Position numbers and translations under genes: made by a program. From the NCBI RefSeq assembly GCF_011758805.1, contig NZ_JAANOW010000001.1:992001-1056000 (forward strand): 64,000 bases of DNA. Direction: 5' to 3'. The notes under the pieces are model-generated. The model was not told the origin of the DNA, ran no database searches, and worked only from the letters and a program-made list of their open reading frames with translations. Shown here piece after piece: positions 1 through 7,008 of the stretch (the stretch's first letter is position 1; each line of letters begins with the position of its first letter). Source of the DNA: Mycolicibacterium fluoranthenivorans (lineage in GTDB: Bacteria; Actinomycetota; Actinomycetes; Mycobacteriales; Mycobacteriaceae).

Positions 1-20
1 CGGGACTGCAGGTCGAACAT
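1..20 (-). CDS. 5' end of an unidentified gene (partial)
   Basis: Only the start codon and six further codons (MFDLQS...) lie inside the window. An ATG at position 20 on the minus strand is preceded by a strong ribosome binding site, AAGGAGACAC, directly upstream. The start lies 8 nt beyond the stop of the kinase gene at 29-1018, so the two are very likely co-transcribed. The product cannot be identified from this fragment. The operon position suggests a further step of the same catabolic route, which is inference only. Confidence 0.6.
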
Positions 21-28
21 GTGTCTCC

Positions 29-1018
29 TTAACGTAACCAGGTGTGATCGTCGAGATAGCGTTCGGCCAGTCGGGCGGTCCCGACGGCGTATCCGGGACC
101 GATCGCGATGGCCGCGTCGGCGTCGGCATGCGAGGCGATCCATGCGGTGAGCTGGATGCGCCGCAGCATGACGAATGTCGGGATGAGCGCCAGATGCGCC
201 TCGGGCAGCGTACGCACCTTGGTGTACCCGCGCAGCCACTCGGCCACGATGCGCTCGGCTTCGGGGGTGTCCTCGATCCAGGACACCACCGCGCCCAGAT
301 CTGCCAGGTGCCAGCCCCACCCGGAATCGTCGAAGTCGATCACGGTGATCCCGTCCGACGGTGCCGCCGGGTCGACCATCAGGTTCGACAGCCGCAGATC
401 CGCATGGATCAGCCCGAATCTATCCGCGCCGGTGCCGAATTCGGACAGTTCCTCGGTGACGCGATGGACCGCACGCGTGATGGATGCCCGGTCGGTGTCG
501 GCAAGGGCCGATGCCTCGCGCCAGTCGCCCCACCGCGCGCCGGGGCCGAGGATGTCGTCGAGATCCCAGCGGAACCGGGTGAAGCCCGCCGGCACGGGCC
601 AGCCCTGCACGTGTTCGTGCATGATCGCCGTCAACTCGCCCAGGGTCGCGAACCCGACGGAGTCCGGAACCTCCTCGGCGGTGCAACCCGGGATCACGGT
701 GACGGCGTCGACATAGAGGTGACGGTCGCCCACGATGGCGGTCACCACCTCGTCACCGACGCAGGAGTGCACCAATTCGGGAGTCTTGACCGCGGTTTCG
801 GTGCGCAGGGCGCCCATCCAGGCCAGCTCCGAGCGGATGGCCTCCAGTGAGTGATACCCGGGCCGGTGTACCCGCAGCACGATCGGGTCGTCGTCGCACA
901 CCAGATAGGTGGCGTTCTCGGACAGACTCAGCAGGCGCAACGGGGTATCGAGGTCGCGCCGATAGGCGGGGAGCGCCGCCCGGGCGAAGCGCTCATGGTC
1001 GGCAGGCAATCCCGGCAT
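29..1018 (-). CDS. APH-family small-molecule kinase (aminoglycoside phosphotransferase fold)
   Basis: A 329-residue protein with the APH/choline-kinase fold. The catalytic loop HADLRLSN at residues 205-212 gives Asp207 and Asn212, and the metal-binding IDFDD lies at 227-231. An N-terminal lobe with the nucleotide-binding region precedes them. The frame stays open to 1156, but the extra residues do not look like family sequence, so ATG 1018 (MPGLPADHERF) is preferred although no clear Shine-Dalgarno precedes it. It is divergent from an APC permease and a class III PLP enzyme. Kinases of this fold include hydroxylysine kinase and ethanolamine or homoserine kinases; with these neighbours an amino-alcohol substrate is more likely than an antibiotic. 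The substrate is unproven. Confidence 0.85.
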   Translation of the reverse strand: MPGLPADHERFARAALPAYRRDLDTPLRLLSLSENATYLVCDDDPIVLRVHRPGYHSLEAIRSELAWMGALRTETAVKTPELVHSCVGDEVVTAIVGDRHLYVDAVTVIPGCTAEEVPDSVGFATLGELTAIMHEHVQGWPVPAGFTRFRWDLDDILGPGARWGDWREASALADTDRASITRAVHRVTEELSEFGTGADRFGLIHADLRLSNLMVDPAAPSDGITVIDFDDSGWGWHLADLGAVVSWIEDTPEAERIVAEWLRGYTKVRTLPEAHLALIPTFVMLRRIQLTAWIASHADADAAIAIGPGYAVGTARLAERYLDDHTWLR

Positions 1019-1270
1019 GCCGACCAGTGTGGGCCAAGTATCGACCCAAAGCAGACCAAATAGCCGAGATTTACCTCGCTGTTGCAAAAGCTGCCAGGCT
1101 CGAAACGTGCCGGAAACAATGCGTGTGACGACTGAGTTTCCCAGTTGACCAAGCAATCTCGACGAGGTAACAATGGCCGACGTTGCAGTTCGTCACCGAC
1201 ATCGGCGCCGGTGACATTCCGATACCAGACCAAATAATGGTCACCAGAAATGCCCTCAGATTGGGATTCA
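1019..1270. promoter_or_regulatory. Divergent intergenic region with repeated motifs
   Basis: About 250 bp separate the divergent kinase and permease genes. It contains a perfect 11-bp direct repeat, CAGACCAAATA, at 1052-1062 and 1226-1236, one near each gene. An 8-bp motif occurs in inverted orientation: TTACCTCG at 1071-1078 and CGAGGTAA at 1163-1170. A further inverted repeat, GTCACCG / CGGTGAC, spans 1192-1215. This is the layout expected for a bidirectional control region bound by a regulator encoded elsewhere; no regulator gene lies next to it in the window. Confidence 0.45.
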
Positions 1271-2830
1271 ATGAGCGAGATCATCGATCCACCGGCGCCC
1301 GCGGGCGCCGACACCATCCAGCGCCTCAAACCGAACGCGGTCGGGCTGGTCGGTGTGCTGTTCATGGCGGTCGCCACCGCTGCACCGATCACCGCCATGG
1401 TCGGCAACGTGCCGATCTCGGTCGGCTTCGGTAACGGCGCGTACGCGCCGGCCGGCTATTTCGTCGCCACCATCGTGCTGACCCTGTTCGCCATCGGCTA
1501 CGCCAAGATGAGCAAGCACATCACCGCCACGGGTGCTTTCTACGGTTACATCTCACACGGCCTGGGACGCATCGTCGGGTTGGGCGCGGGCTTCTTGACC
1601 GCGCTGGCGTACATGGTGTTCGAGGCGTCGTTGATCGGCATCTTCTCCTTCTTCGGCAACGACCTGTTCTCCTCGCTGTTCAACGTCCATGTGCCGTGGA
1701 TCGTCTTCGCGTTGGTGATGCTGGCCGTCAATGCCCTGCTGACCTACTTCGACATCAACCTGGCCGCCAAGGTGCTCGGCGTCTTCCTGGTCACCGAGAT
1801 CGTGATGCTCGCGCTGATGGCGTTCTCGGTGCTGTTCACCGGTGGCGGCCCGCAGGGCTGGTCCTGGGGTTCGCTCAACCCGCTCAACGGTTTTCACAGC
1901 CTGTCGGGTGTCGTCACGGGCGCCGACGGGTCCACGATCGCCGTCGCCGGCTCCGCGGGTGTCGGCCTGTTCTTCGCGTTCTGGTCCTGGGTCGGTTTCG
2001 AGTCCAGCGCCATGTACGGCGAGGAGTCGCGTAACCCGAAGAAGATCATCCCGATCGCCGTGGTGAGCTCCGTCATCGGCATCGGTGTGTTCTACGTGCT
2101 GGTGTCGTGGCTGGCGATCGTCGGCACCGGGCCCGAGAACGCCGTTGCGCTGGCGCAGGATTCGGCGACCGCGGGCAACATCTTCTTCAACCCGGTGCAC
2201 GAGCACCTGGGCCAGTGGGCCGTGGACCTGTTCAAGATCCTGCTGATGACCGGATCGTTCGCCTGCGGTATGGCGTTCCACAACTGTGCGGCCCGCTACC
2301 TGTACGCGCTGGGGCGCGAGGATGTCGTCCCCGGTATGCGCAAGACCGTCGGTGCCACCCACCCGGTGCACGGCTCTCCGCACGTCGCCGGCTTCGTCCA
2401 GACCGGTTTCGCCACCCTGGTGGTGCTGTTCTTCGAGGTCACCGGTCGCGATCCCTACACCGGCCTGTACGGCCTGATGGCTCTGCTGGGCACGACGGCG
2501 ATCATGATCGTGCAGGCGTTGGCCGCATTCTCGGTGATCTCGTATTTCCATGTGCAGAAACGTCATCCAGAGACCGCCAACTGGTTCAGTACCTTCCTGG
2601 CTCCGCTGCTCGGCGGGCTCGGCATGGTCTACGTGATCTACCTGCTGGCCATCAACGCATCCTTTGCGGCGGGAACGGCGGCCTCGGACTGGGTGTTCGC
2701 GGCCATCCCGTGGATCGTCGGCGTGGTCGGGATCGGTGGCCTGCTGTGGGCCGTCTTCCTGAAGTACAAGGAACCCGCACGGTACGCCGAACTGGGTCGT
2801 ACCGTGTTGGAAGAAGCGCACGAGCGCTGA
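1271..2830 (+). CDS. APC superfamily amino acid / amine permease
   Basis: About 519 residues with roughly 12 hydrophobic segments, a short hydrophilic N-terminus and a charged C-terminal tail. The APC signature, WVGFESSAMYGEESRNPKK followed by IPIA, sits mid-protein. ATG 1271 (MSEIIDPPAP) is chosen because GGGA lies just upstream; ATG 1250 in the same frame would add seven residues. The class III PLP enzyme follows 20 bp downstream and a kinase is divergent. It should import an amino acid or amino alcohol across the inner membrane. The ethanolamine/GABA/polyamine branch of the superfamily is plausible but cannot be resolved by eye. Confidence 0.88.
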   Translation: MSEIIDPPAPAGADTIQRLKPNAVGLVGVLFMAVATAAPITAMVGNVPISVGFGNGAYAPAGYFVATIVLTLFAIGYAKMSKHITATGAFYGYISHGLGRIVGLGAGFLTALAYMVFEASLIGIFSFFGNDLFSSLFNVHVPWIVFALVMLAVNALLTYFDINLAAKVLGVFLVTEIVMLALMAFSVLFTGGGPQGWSWGSLNPLNGFHSLSGVVTGADGSTIAVAGSAGVGLFFAFWSWVGFESSAMYGEESRNPKKIIPIAVVSSVIGIGVFYVLVSWLAIVGTGPENAVALAQDSATAGNIFFNPVHEHLGQWAVDLFKILLMTGSFACGMAFHNCAARYLYALGREDVVPGMRKTVGATHPVHGSPHVAGFVQTGFATLVVLFFEVTGRDPYTGLYGLMALLGTTAIMIVQALAAFSVISYFHVQKRHPETANWFSTFLAPLLGGLGMVYVIYLLAINASFAAGTAASDWVFAAIPWIVGVVGIGGLLWAVFLKYKEPARYAELGRTVLEEAHER

Positions 2831-2850
2831 CGAAGACGCTGACAAGAATC

Positions 2851-4095
2851 ATGGCATTTTCCAACATCATGGACTCCAACAGCTATCAGGGCGGTCAACA
2901 GGACGACCCCCTGATAGCTGCTCGGGGCCGGATGCTGGGCCCGGCGTACCGGCTGTTCTACGAACGGCCGGTACATCTGGTCCGCGGGCAGGGCACCCTG
3001 CTGTACGACGCCGAGGGGCGCGACTACCTAGATGCCTACAACAACGTTGCCAGCGTCGGGCACTGTCACCCGCACGTCGTCGACGCGGTGACGCGGCAGC
3101 TGGGCATGCTCAACACCCACACCCGGTATCTGCACGAAGGGATCGTCGACTACTCACGCCGCCTGCTCGCGAGCATGCCGGACGAGATCGACCAGGTGAT
3201 GTACGCCTGCACCGGATCTGAGGTCAACGATCTGGCACTGCGGGTGGCCCAGACCTACACGGGGGCCACCGGCATCATCATCACCAGCGATGCGTATCAC
3301 GGGAATACTGCTGCGGTGACGGCGATTTCACCGTCCATCGGGGGTGCGGCGGCCGTCGGCGCACATGTCCGCACGGTTGCTCCCGACCTGGCCGGGGTGC
3401 CGGCCGCCATCGCCGACCTGCAGGAGTCCGGTCTCGGGGTCAGCACACTGATCGTCGACACGATCTTCTCCTCGGACGGTATCTACCCGGACCCGTCGGT
3501 GCTCGAACCGGCGGTGACCGCGGTGCGGGCCGCCGGCGGGGTGTTCATCGCCGATGAGGTGCAGCCCGGGTTCGGGCGCACCGGCGAGGCCATGTGGGGG
3601 TTCGAGCGCCACGGTGTGGTGCCCGACCTGGTCACCATGGGTAAGCCGATGGCCAATGGACTGCCGGTGGCGGCGATGGCGGCACGTTCGCAGGTGCTGG
3701 ATGAATTCGCGCGCGGGATACCGTATTTCAACACGTTCGGCGGTAATCCGGTATCGATGGCTGCGGCCGCGGCGGTCCTCGACGTGATCGAGGACGAGAA
3801 GCTGGTCGCCAATGCCCTGGAGGTGGGCACCGCACTGCGCGCGGAGCTGGCCCGGTTGGCGGGCACCCGTGAGGACATCCGCGAGGTGCGTGGCGCCGGC
3901 TTGTACGTCGGGGTCGAGGTGGACGGCCGTGACACCGCGCGGCGGCTGGTGAACGCGATGCGGGAGCGCCGGGTGCTCATCTCGGTGTGCGGGGCGCACG
4001 GCAACGTGCTCAAGATCAGGCCGCCGATGGTGTTCTCCCTGGCCGACGTGGATCGGTTCTGCACGGAGTTCGAGGCGGTGCTGGCGCAGCTGTGA
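2851..4095 (+). CDS. Class III PLP-dependent aminotransferase / phospho-lyase-like enzyme
   Basis: A 414-residue fold-type I PLP enzyme. The Schiff-base lysine is Lys265 in TMGKPMANG, and the pyridine-nitrogen aspartate is Asp235 in FIADEVQPGFGRTG. The N-terminal pattern (YDAEGRDYLDAYNNVASVGHCHP) is shared with the AGXT2L branch, which includes ethanolamine-phosphate and phosphohydroxylysine phospho-lyases; ordinary class III aminotransferases cannot be excluded. ATG 2851 lies 20 bp after the permease stop; ATG 2869 is an alternative. Association with an APH-type kinase matches known kinase plus phospho-lyase pairings, supporting a role in amino-alcohol catabolism by inference. Confidence 0.85.
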   Translation: MAFSNIMDSNSYQGGQQDDPLIAARGRMLGPAYRLFYERPVHLVRGQGTLLYDAEGRDYLDAYNNVASVGHCHPHVVDAVTRQLGMLNTHTRYLHEGIVDYSRRLLASMPDEIDQVMYACTGSEVNDLALRVAQTYTGATGIIITSDAYHGNTAAVTAISPSIGGAAAVGAHVRTVAPDLAGVPAAIADLQESGLGVSTLIVDTIFSSDGIYPDPSVLEPAVTAVRAAGGVFIADEVQPGFGRTGEAMWGFERHGVVPDLVTMGKPMANGLPVAAMAARSQVLDEFARGIPYFNTFGGNPVSMAAAAAVLDVIEDEKLVANALEVGTALRAELARLAGTREDIREVRGAGLYVGVEVDGRDTARRLVNAMRERRVLISVCGAHGNVLKIRPPMVFSLADVDRFCTEFEAVLAQL

Positions 4096-4212
4096 GTCCC
4101 GGGCACGTGGTTGCGGCGTGCGGGGATTGCACGTACAGGAATTTCCCTGCAATTTCCCAGTTTTGGCGAGGGTAGGCTTTTCTCCGGGGTTGCTACGGGG
4201 GAGGAGCCGGTC

Positions 4213-4545
4213 ATGGCCGAACGGGGCATGGAAGTCGATACCGAGCATCTGAATGCAGGTGCCGACCGGTGCGGTGACGCAGCGGGCACTGCGTTGGCCG
4301 CGGCCGGTGAACTCGCCGAGATGAAGCCGGCTGCGGGGATGTTCGGTGATTTCGACGAAGCCCGCATGTTTCATCAGGCGGTCTCGGCTGCGCACCAAGG
4401 TCATGTCGAGCAGTTTCAGGCCCATCACCGCGCTCTGGGCGATATCAGTGCCAAGAGCCGATCCGGAGCCGATGAATTCACCGCCACGGATGCGTCGTCG
4501 GCCGATTCCGTGCGTGCGGCCGGCGCGCGTTTCGGTGCGCCCTGA
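4213..4545 (+). CDS. DUF2563-like small helical protein (ESX-associated)
   Basis: A 110-residue, alanine-rich, predicted all-helical protein without signal peptide or membrane segment. It starts at ATG 4213 behind a good ribosome binding site (GGGAGGAG). Size, composition and pairing with the large downstream gene recall the mycobacterial DUF2563 proteins (Rv0025-like, from memory), small partners of type VII secretion substrates. No WXG motif is visible. Its stop overlaps the next start by 1 nt (TGATG), implying coupled translation. The upstream gap holds two AATTTCCC copies 11 bp apart (4140-4147, 4151-4158), possibly regulatory. It may be a co-secreted partner or chaperone of the next protein. 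Confidence 0.7.
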   Translation: MAERGMEVDTEHLNAGADRCGDAAGTALAAAGELAEMKPAAGMFGDFDEARMFHQAVSAAHQGHVEQFQAHHRALGDISAKSRSGADEFTATDASSADSVRAAGARFGAP

Positions 4546-5663
4546 TGCCACCACCTCTGGGTTTGGTCAACCTGTCGGTCGCGGATCTGATCGCCGAGGC
4601 GGGCGGAGACCCGTGGAAGATCAATGACGATCTGCAAGCCGGTGACCCCGGCGCTATCAATGCCCAAGCCGATGCGTTTCACACCGCGGCTGGTGCTGCC
4701 ACCGAGATAGAGAGTGACTTCAAGGCGGCCAAGGAGCGTTTCGAAAAAGGCTGGCAACACAGCGGTGCCCAACACCCGATCACCGATTCGGCCGAGGTCA
4801 CCCGCGCAACGCAGACGCTGCACCTGCAGAAGCCCCAACTCGCCACCATCGCACTGAATTTGGAGAATGTGGCCACCGCGCTGGTGGCGGCCCAACGTGC
4901 CTGCGACGCGGATATCGCCGCCCTGGACACCTTCTTGCACGGCGCCGATGACGCGATCGGCGCGGCCAAGGCAACCAACCAGGACACCAGGGCGCTGCAC
5001 GACGCGGCGGTCGCCACGATGCGGATCACCCTGGGCGAAGTACAGGGCAGTCGGGACACCTACGTGAATGCGATGGCGGCGGCCGAGTCGTCCATGGCAG
5101 CGATCCCCGGAGAGGGGCCGCAGGCTGCCGGGGGGTCGACGGAGGCGTCGGGGCCGACCGTGACCAAGGGCGATGTGGCGATCGCAGGAGCGGGTGCAGT
5201 GGCCGGCGGGACCGCCGATGGCGTGCGGCAGACGACGTTGAAGATGATCGCGGACTCTCCCGGTACCGGCCCGGGTGCGGCCGACCCCGGCCTGTTGAAA
5301 TGGTTGGAGGATCCGAAGATCGGCGGTGTCGAGTTGAAAGGATTTTCCCGGGTCGGCGGGTTGGTCGCTGCGGTCAGCGCGGTGCCTTCGGTGATGTCCG
5401 ATATTCATGACGGGAATTCGGTGACCGAGGCCGTGACTCGGGAAACCTTTGCGACTGCAGCTGGGCTCGGTGTGGGAGCGGTAGCCGCAGATATGGCGAT
5501 CGGCGCAACGGCGGGTTCGGTCGTTCCAGGCGTGGGCACTGCGATCGGTCTGGTGGCCGGTGCAGCCGTGGGAGCGGGCACAGCCTTGGGTGTGTCGAAA
5601 GTGATCGACTGGGGCTGGGATCCGGTCGCTGATGCGGTGGAGTCCGTCTTTGGTTTCGGATAG
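4545..5663 (+). CDS. Putative ESX substrate with helical N-domain and glycine-rich hydrophobic C-domain
   Basis: A 372-residue protein. Residues 1-190 are helical and contain EKGW near residue 65, resembling the N-terminal domain of Rv0026-type mycobacterial proteins. A linker rich in G, S and P follows. The last ~120 residues are dominated by small residues (Ala, Gly, Val) with repeated GxxxG-like spacing, as in glycine-zipper or membrane-inserting segments, and end in a short amphipathic tail with WGWD. No catalytic motif is recognisable. The architecture resembles secreted type VII effectors that insert into membranes. The function is unknown and the effector idea is inference. Confidence 0.7.
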   Translation: MPPPLGLVNLSVADLIAEAGGDPWKINDDLQAGDPGAINAQADAFHTAAGAATEIESDFKAAKERFEKGWQHSGAQHPITDSAEVTRATQTLHLQKPQLATIALNLENVATALVAAQRACDADIAALDTFLHGADDAIGAAKATNQDTRALHDAAVATMRITLGEVQGSRDTYVNAMAAAESSMAAIPGEGPQAAGGSTEASGPTVTKGDVAIAGAGAVAGGTADGVRQTTLKMIADSPGTGPGAADPGLLKWLEDPKIGGVELKGFSRVGGLVAAVSAVPSVMSDIHDGNSVTEAVTRETFATAAGLGVGAVAADMAIGATAGSVVPGVGTAIGLVAGAAVGAGTALGVSKVIDWGWDPVADAVESVFGFG

Positions 5664-5672
5664 TTGCGACCA

Positions 5673-6176
5673 GTGAGATTCGATGGATTCATGCAGGAGA
5701 AGGGTATTGCTGCGTTCCCGGTCGACCGATTCACCGGTTGCGTCGTGGAGGTGGGGGCGCCGTCGGGATGGGAGCTGTTCGATTCGACTGTCGGGCTCCA
5801 CGTGTGGATCTGTCGCAGCGACCCGCGTATGGACGAGTTCTGCGCCAATGCGGTGTTGACCATGCATCGTGTCCAGGCGGTACTCCACGCAGATGAGGTA
5901 TTCGCGATGTTGGCCGAACAGCAGATCCAGATGGTGCCGGGTTGCCGCGAGCTGCACCGCGAACTCGCTGCCGCAAGCGAAGGAGCCGGCGTTGTGGGGG
6001 CGCTTTCGATGGAGATCGCTCACGAACTCGGAAGCATCGACAGTGTGTCGCGCACTAGAATCATCATGACTGAAAAGGAGACGCTCATCGCCCAACTGAC
6101 GGTGACCGCGCTCCACGATTCGCCGGTGGACGATACGAGTATCTGGCTGACCGTCCGAACACACGGGAGCCAGTGA
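5673..6176 (+). CDS. LpqN/LpqT-like domain protein
   Basis: About 167 residues without a convincing signal peptide. The pattern of GWELFDSTVGLHVWI, a central ANAVLTMHRV and a downstream dipped beta/alpha layout matches the LpqN/LpqT family of small mycobacterial proteins that often accompany type VII secretion genes. The start is uncertain: TTG 5664, GTG 5673 and ATG 5691 are all in frame and none has a strong ribosome binding site. It follows the effector-like gene directly and overlaps the next gene start by 1 nt. It may be a chaperone or an accessory or immunity factor; there is no direct evidence. Confidence 0.65.
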   Translation: MRFDGFMQEKGIAAFPVDRFTGCVVEVGAPSGWELFDSTVGLHVWICRSDPRMDEFCANAVLTMHRVQAVLHADEVFAMLAEQQIQMVPGCRELHRELAAASEGAGVVGALSMEIAHELGSIDSVSRTRIIMTEKETLIAQLTVTALHDSPVDDTSIWLTVRTHGSQ

Positions 6177-6904
6177 TGTCAGATACCAAGGGACGCGGAC
6201 GTTCGTGGCAGCTGCTGCGATACATCGCCGGGTTTGCCCTGTGCTTACTGACCGTGGTCGCGGCACGGGCTGGGATGCCCTGGTACTGGTCGGTCATCGT
6301 GTTCTGCGCTGCGTTCCTCATCATCCTCGGAAGGCGCCGGATCTTTCGGCCTGGCGTAGAACGCACGGCCGACGAGATCAGCTGCCGATACATCCCGTGG
6401 TTCGAAGGAAATGCGTACTACGTGAACCTGGCGCTTCCTCTGACGGGTGCGGCCATGCTTGTGGCAGGTCTTGCACCGGGTAATCCGGTCTGGCTTCGGT
6501 TCGGCGGAGGCATCTTGCTGCTGTTCACGCCGATCTTTCTGGACTCCGCTATTCGCCTGTGGCGCAAGAGCATCTTGCGAATCACGCCGTCGACATTGAC
6601 TGTGCCGTCGGCGGGGCCGAAGTTCGCGCCGATGGAACTCACCCGCGAACGAGTCCAGGCAGTCGCGCCCAAGTGGGTTGCCGAGGTGAGCGGAGCCAAG
6701 GCACTACGGGTGGAAATTTCCTATCATGCAGCAGATTTGACTGAACCATCCGAAACGGTATTGCTCGGTCCGCAGCTCACGGTTGAGCCGCAAAATCTGC
6801 TTGACGCCCTCCTTGAGTGGAAAGACGCCACCGCCGATGATCCGCACGAATTGATGGATCGGATCGAGCAGCTTCTCCTGGGTCGTTTCAGTGCGCAGGT
6901 TTAG
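6176..6904 (+). CDS. Membrane protein of unknown function, last gene of the ESX-associated cluster
   Basis: A 242-residue protein with two hydrophobic hairpins in the first ~130 residues (about 15-33 and 36-52, then 82-100 and 105-122). A hydrophilic C-terminal domain of ~110 residues follows. ATG 6176 overlaps the preceding TGA; GTG 6173 is a three-base-longer alternative. The upstream GGGAGCC can serve as ribosome binding site. Being the terminal membrane protein after a possible membrane-active secreted protein, an immunity role is conceivable but is speculation. No enzymatic motif is visible. Confidence 0.65.
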   Translation: MSDTKGRGRSWQLLRYIAGFALCLLTVVAARAGMPWYWSVIVFCAAFLIILGRRRIFRPGVERTADEISCRYIPWFEGNAYYVNLALPLTGAAMLVAGLAPGNPVWLRFGGGILLLFTPIFLDSAIRLWRKSILRITPSTLTVPSAGPKFAPMELTRERVQAVAPKWVAEVSGAKALRVEISYHAADLTEPSETVLLGPQLTVEPQNLLDALLEWKDATADDPHELMDRIEQLLLGRFSAQV

Positions 6905-6942
6905 CCGCTTGTCAAGTCCCAATTCCTTTGCAGCAGTGGATC

Positions 6943-6969
6943 TGTGGATGAATCGGCGACTGTGGATAA
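6943..6969. promoter_or_regulatory. Two DnaA-box-like 9-mers upstream of the HNH gene
   Basis: TGTGGATGA at 6943-6951 and TGTGGATAA at 6961-6969 have the same orientation, 18 bp apart. The second is an exact reverse complement of the DnaA box TTATCCACA. They lie in the 104-bp gap before the 13E12-type gene. There is no other origin feature here, so binding by DnaA is possible but unproven. Confidence 0.4.
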
Positions 6970-6989
6970 CGTCGGTACTTGTCGGTGGT

Positions 6990-7005
6990 TCGCACTAATG
7001 TTCGA
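6990..7005. promoter_or_regulatory. LexA/SOS box upstream of the HNH gene
   Basis: The 16-mer TCGCACTAATGTTCGA matches the mycobacterial SOS box TCGAAC-N4-GTTCGA with a single mismatch in the left arm. It ends 3 bp before the ATG at 7009, so bound LexA would block transcription or initiation. Several 13E12-family genes of M. tuberculosis are known SOS genes, which fits. Confidence 0.7.
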
Positions 7006-7008
7006 ATC

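Noticed and set aside
44..850. Long open frame on the plus strand opposite the APH kinase
   Set aside because: Arg/His/Gln-rich translation typical of a GC-rich antisense shadow; the minus-strand frame carries clear kinase motifs.
6943..6969. Replication origin suggested by the DnaA-box-like motifs
   Set aside because: Only two motifs, no AT-rich unwinding region and no dnaA, dnaN or parAB nearby.
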